This document shows, piece by piece, positions 44,540-44,564 of a stretch of 44,564 nt of DNA (positions are counted from its first letter, which is position 1; each line of letters opens with the position of its first letter). Position numbers and translations under genes: made by a program. The stretch lies in assembly GCA_015522475.1 (NCBI GenBank), contig WAMF01000012.1, forward strand, positions 1-44,564, read 5' to 3'. The notes beneath the pieces are model-generated. The model worked only from the letters and a program-made list of their open reading frames with translations. It was not told the origin of the DNA and did not search any database. The DNA is from Microcaldota archaeon (GTDB lineage: Archaea; Micrarchaeota; Micrarchaeia; Anstonellales; J096).

Positions 44540-44564
44540 GCACCTAGAACACAAACTAACACAT

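Overview
The window is archaeal chromosome. The evidence is an archaeal RNA polymerase gene run (rpoH, unsplit rpoB, split rpoA1/rpoA2, rpl30e, nusA), a eukaryote-type primase pair (priL, priS), SRP54, a single-domain KaiC-like ATPase, a DUF35 zinc-ribbon protein and an archaeal IleRS. TATA (box A) elements of the TTTAAA/TTATAA type sit about 25 bases before many start codons, which implies many leaderless or near-leaderless transcripts. Where a leader exists, GGTGA or GAGGTG usually lies 4-5 bases before the start. I used these two rules to move several starts. The lineage cannot be fixed from this window: a DPANN-grade or other little-cultivated archaeon is possible but not shown. I found no tRNA, rRNA, CRISPR array or insertion sequence.

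Layout. 0.1-4.7 kb: a membrane protein, a small protein with a faint SecB-like look, the overlapping priL-priS operon, and a COG1340-like coiled-coil protein. 4.8-7.7 kb: a 962-residue protein I do not recognise. 7.9-14.2 kb: DUF35 protein, a small helical protein and a KaiC-like ATPase diverging from one palindromic box A, an alpha/beta hydrolase with Thr at the nucleophile position, and ileS. 14.4-16.0 kb: a second, diverged archaeo-eukaryotic primase (AEP) catalytic protein overlapped by a small upstream gene. 16.1-21.7 kb, accessory: a broken CYTH-domain gene, a pentatricopeptide-repeat-like (PPR-like) protein with four exact 72-residue repeats, a HAD-family protein, and a methyltransferase plus HD-domain pair.

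22.2-25.4 kb holds the lower mevalonate pathway (mevalonate diphosphate decarboxylase, phosphomevalonate kinase, mevalonate kinase). The DUF35 gene at 8 kb may act in the upper part of the same pathway. 25.5-35.4 kb is the transcription/translation block, ending in SRP54 where rps12-rps7 usually follow nusA. 35.4-37.3 kb has a PH-like membrane protein and a short orphan SufB/SufD-like protein. 37.5-41.0 kb is a run of unrecognised membrane, secreted and cytoplasmic proteins; two of them share one frame separated by a single TAA. 41.2-44.5 kb looks like a defence/toxin patch: an AAA_14/DUF4143 ATPase with an elaborate inverted repeat above its promoter, an AbiEi/AbiEii-type toxin-antitoxin pair, and a start-less coding remnant.

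The most unusual items are the PPR-like repeat protein, the second primase with its small partner, the altered G motifs of SRP54, and the same-frame split gene. All functions are read from motifs by eye; no database search was run.
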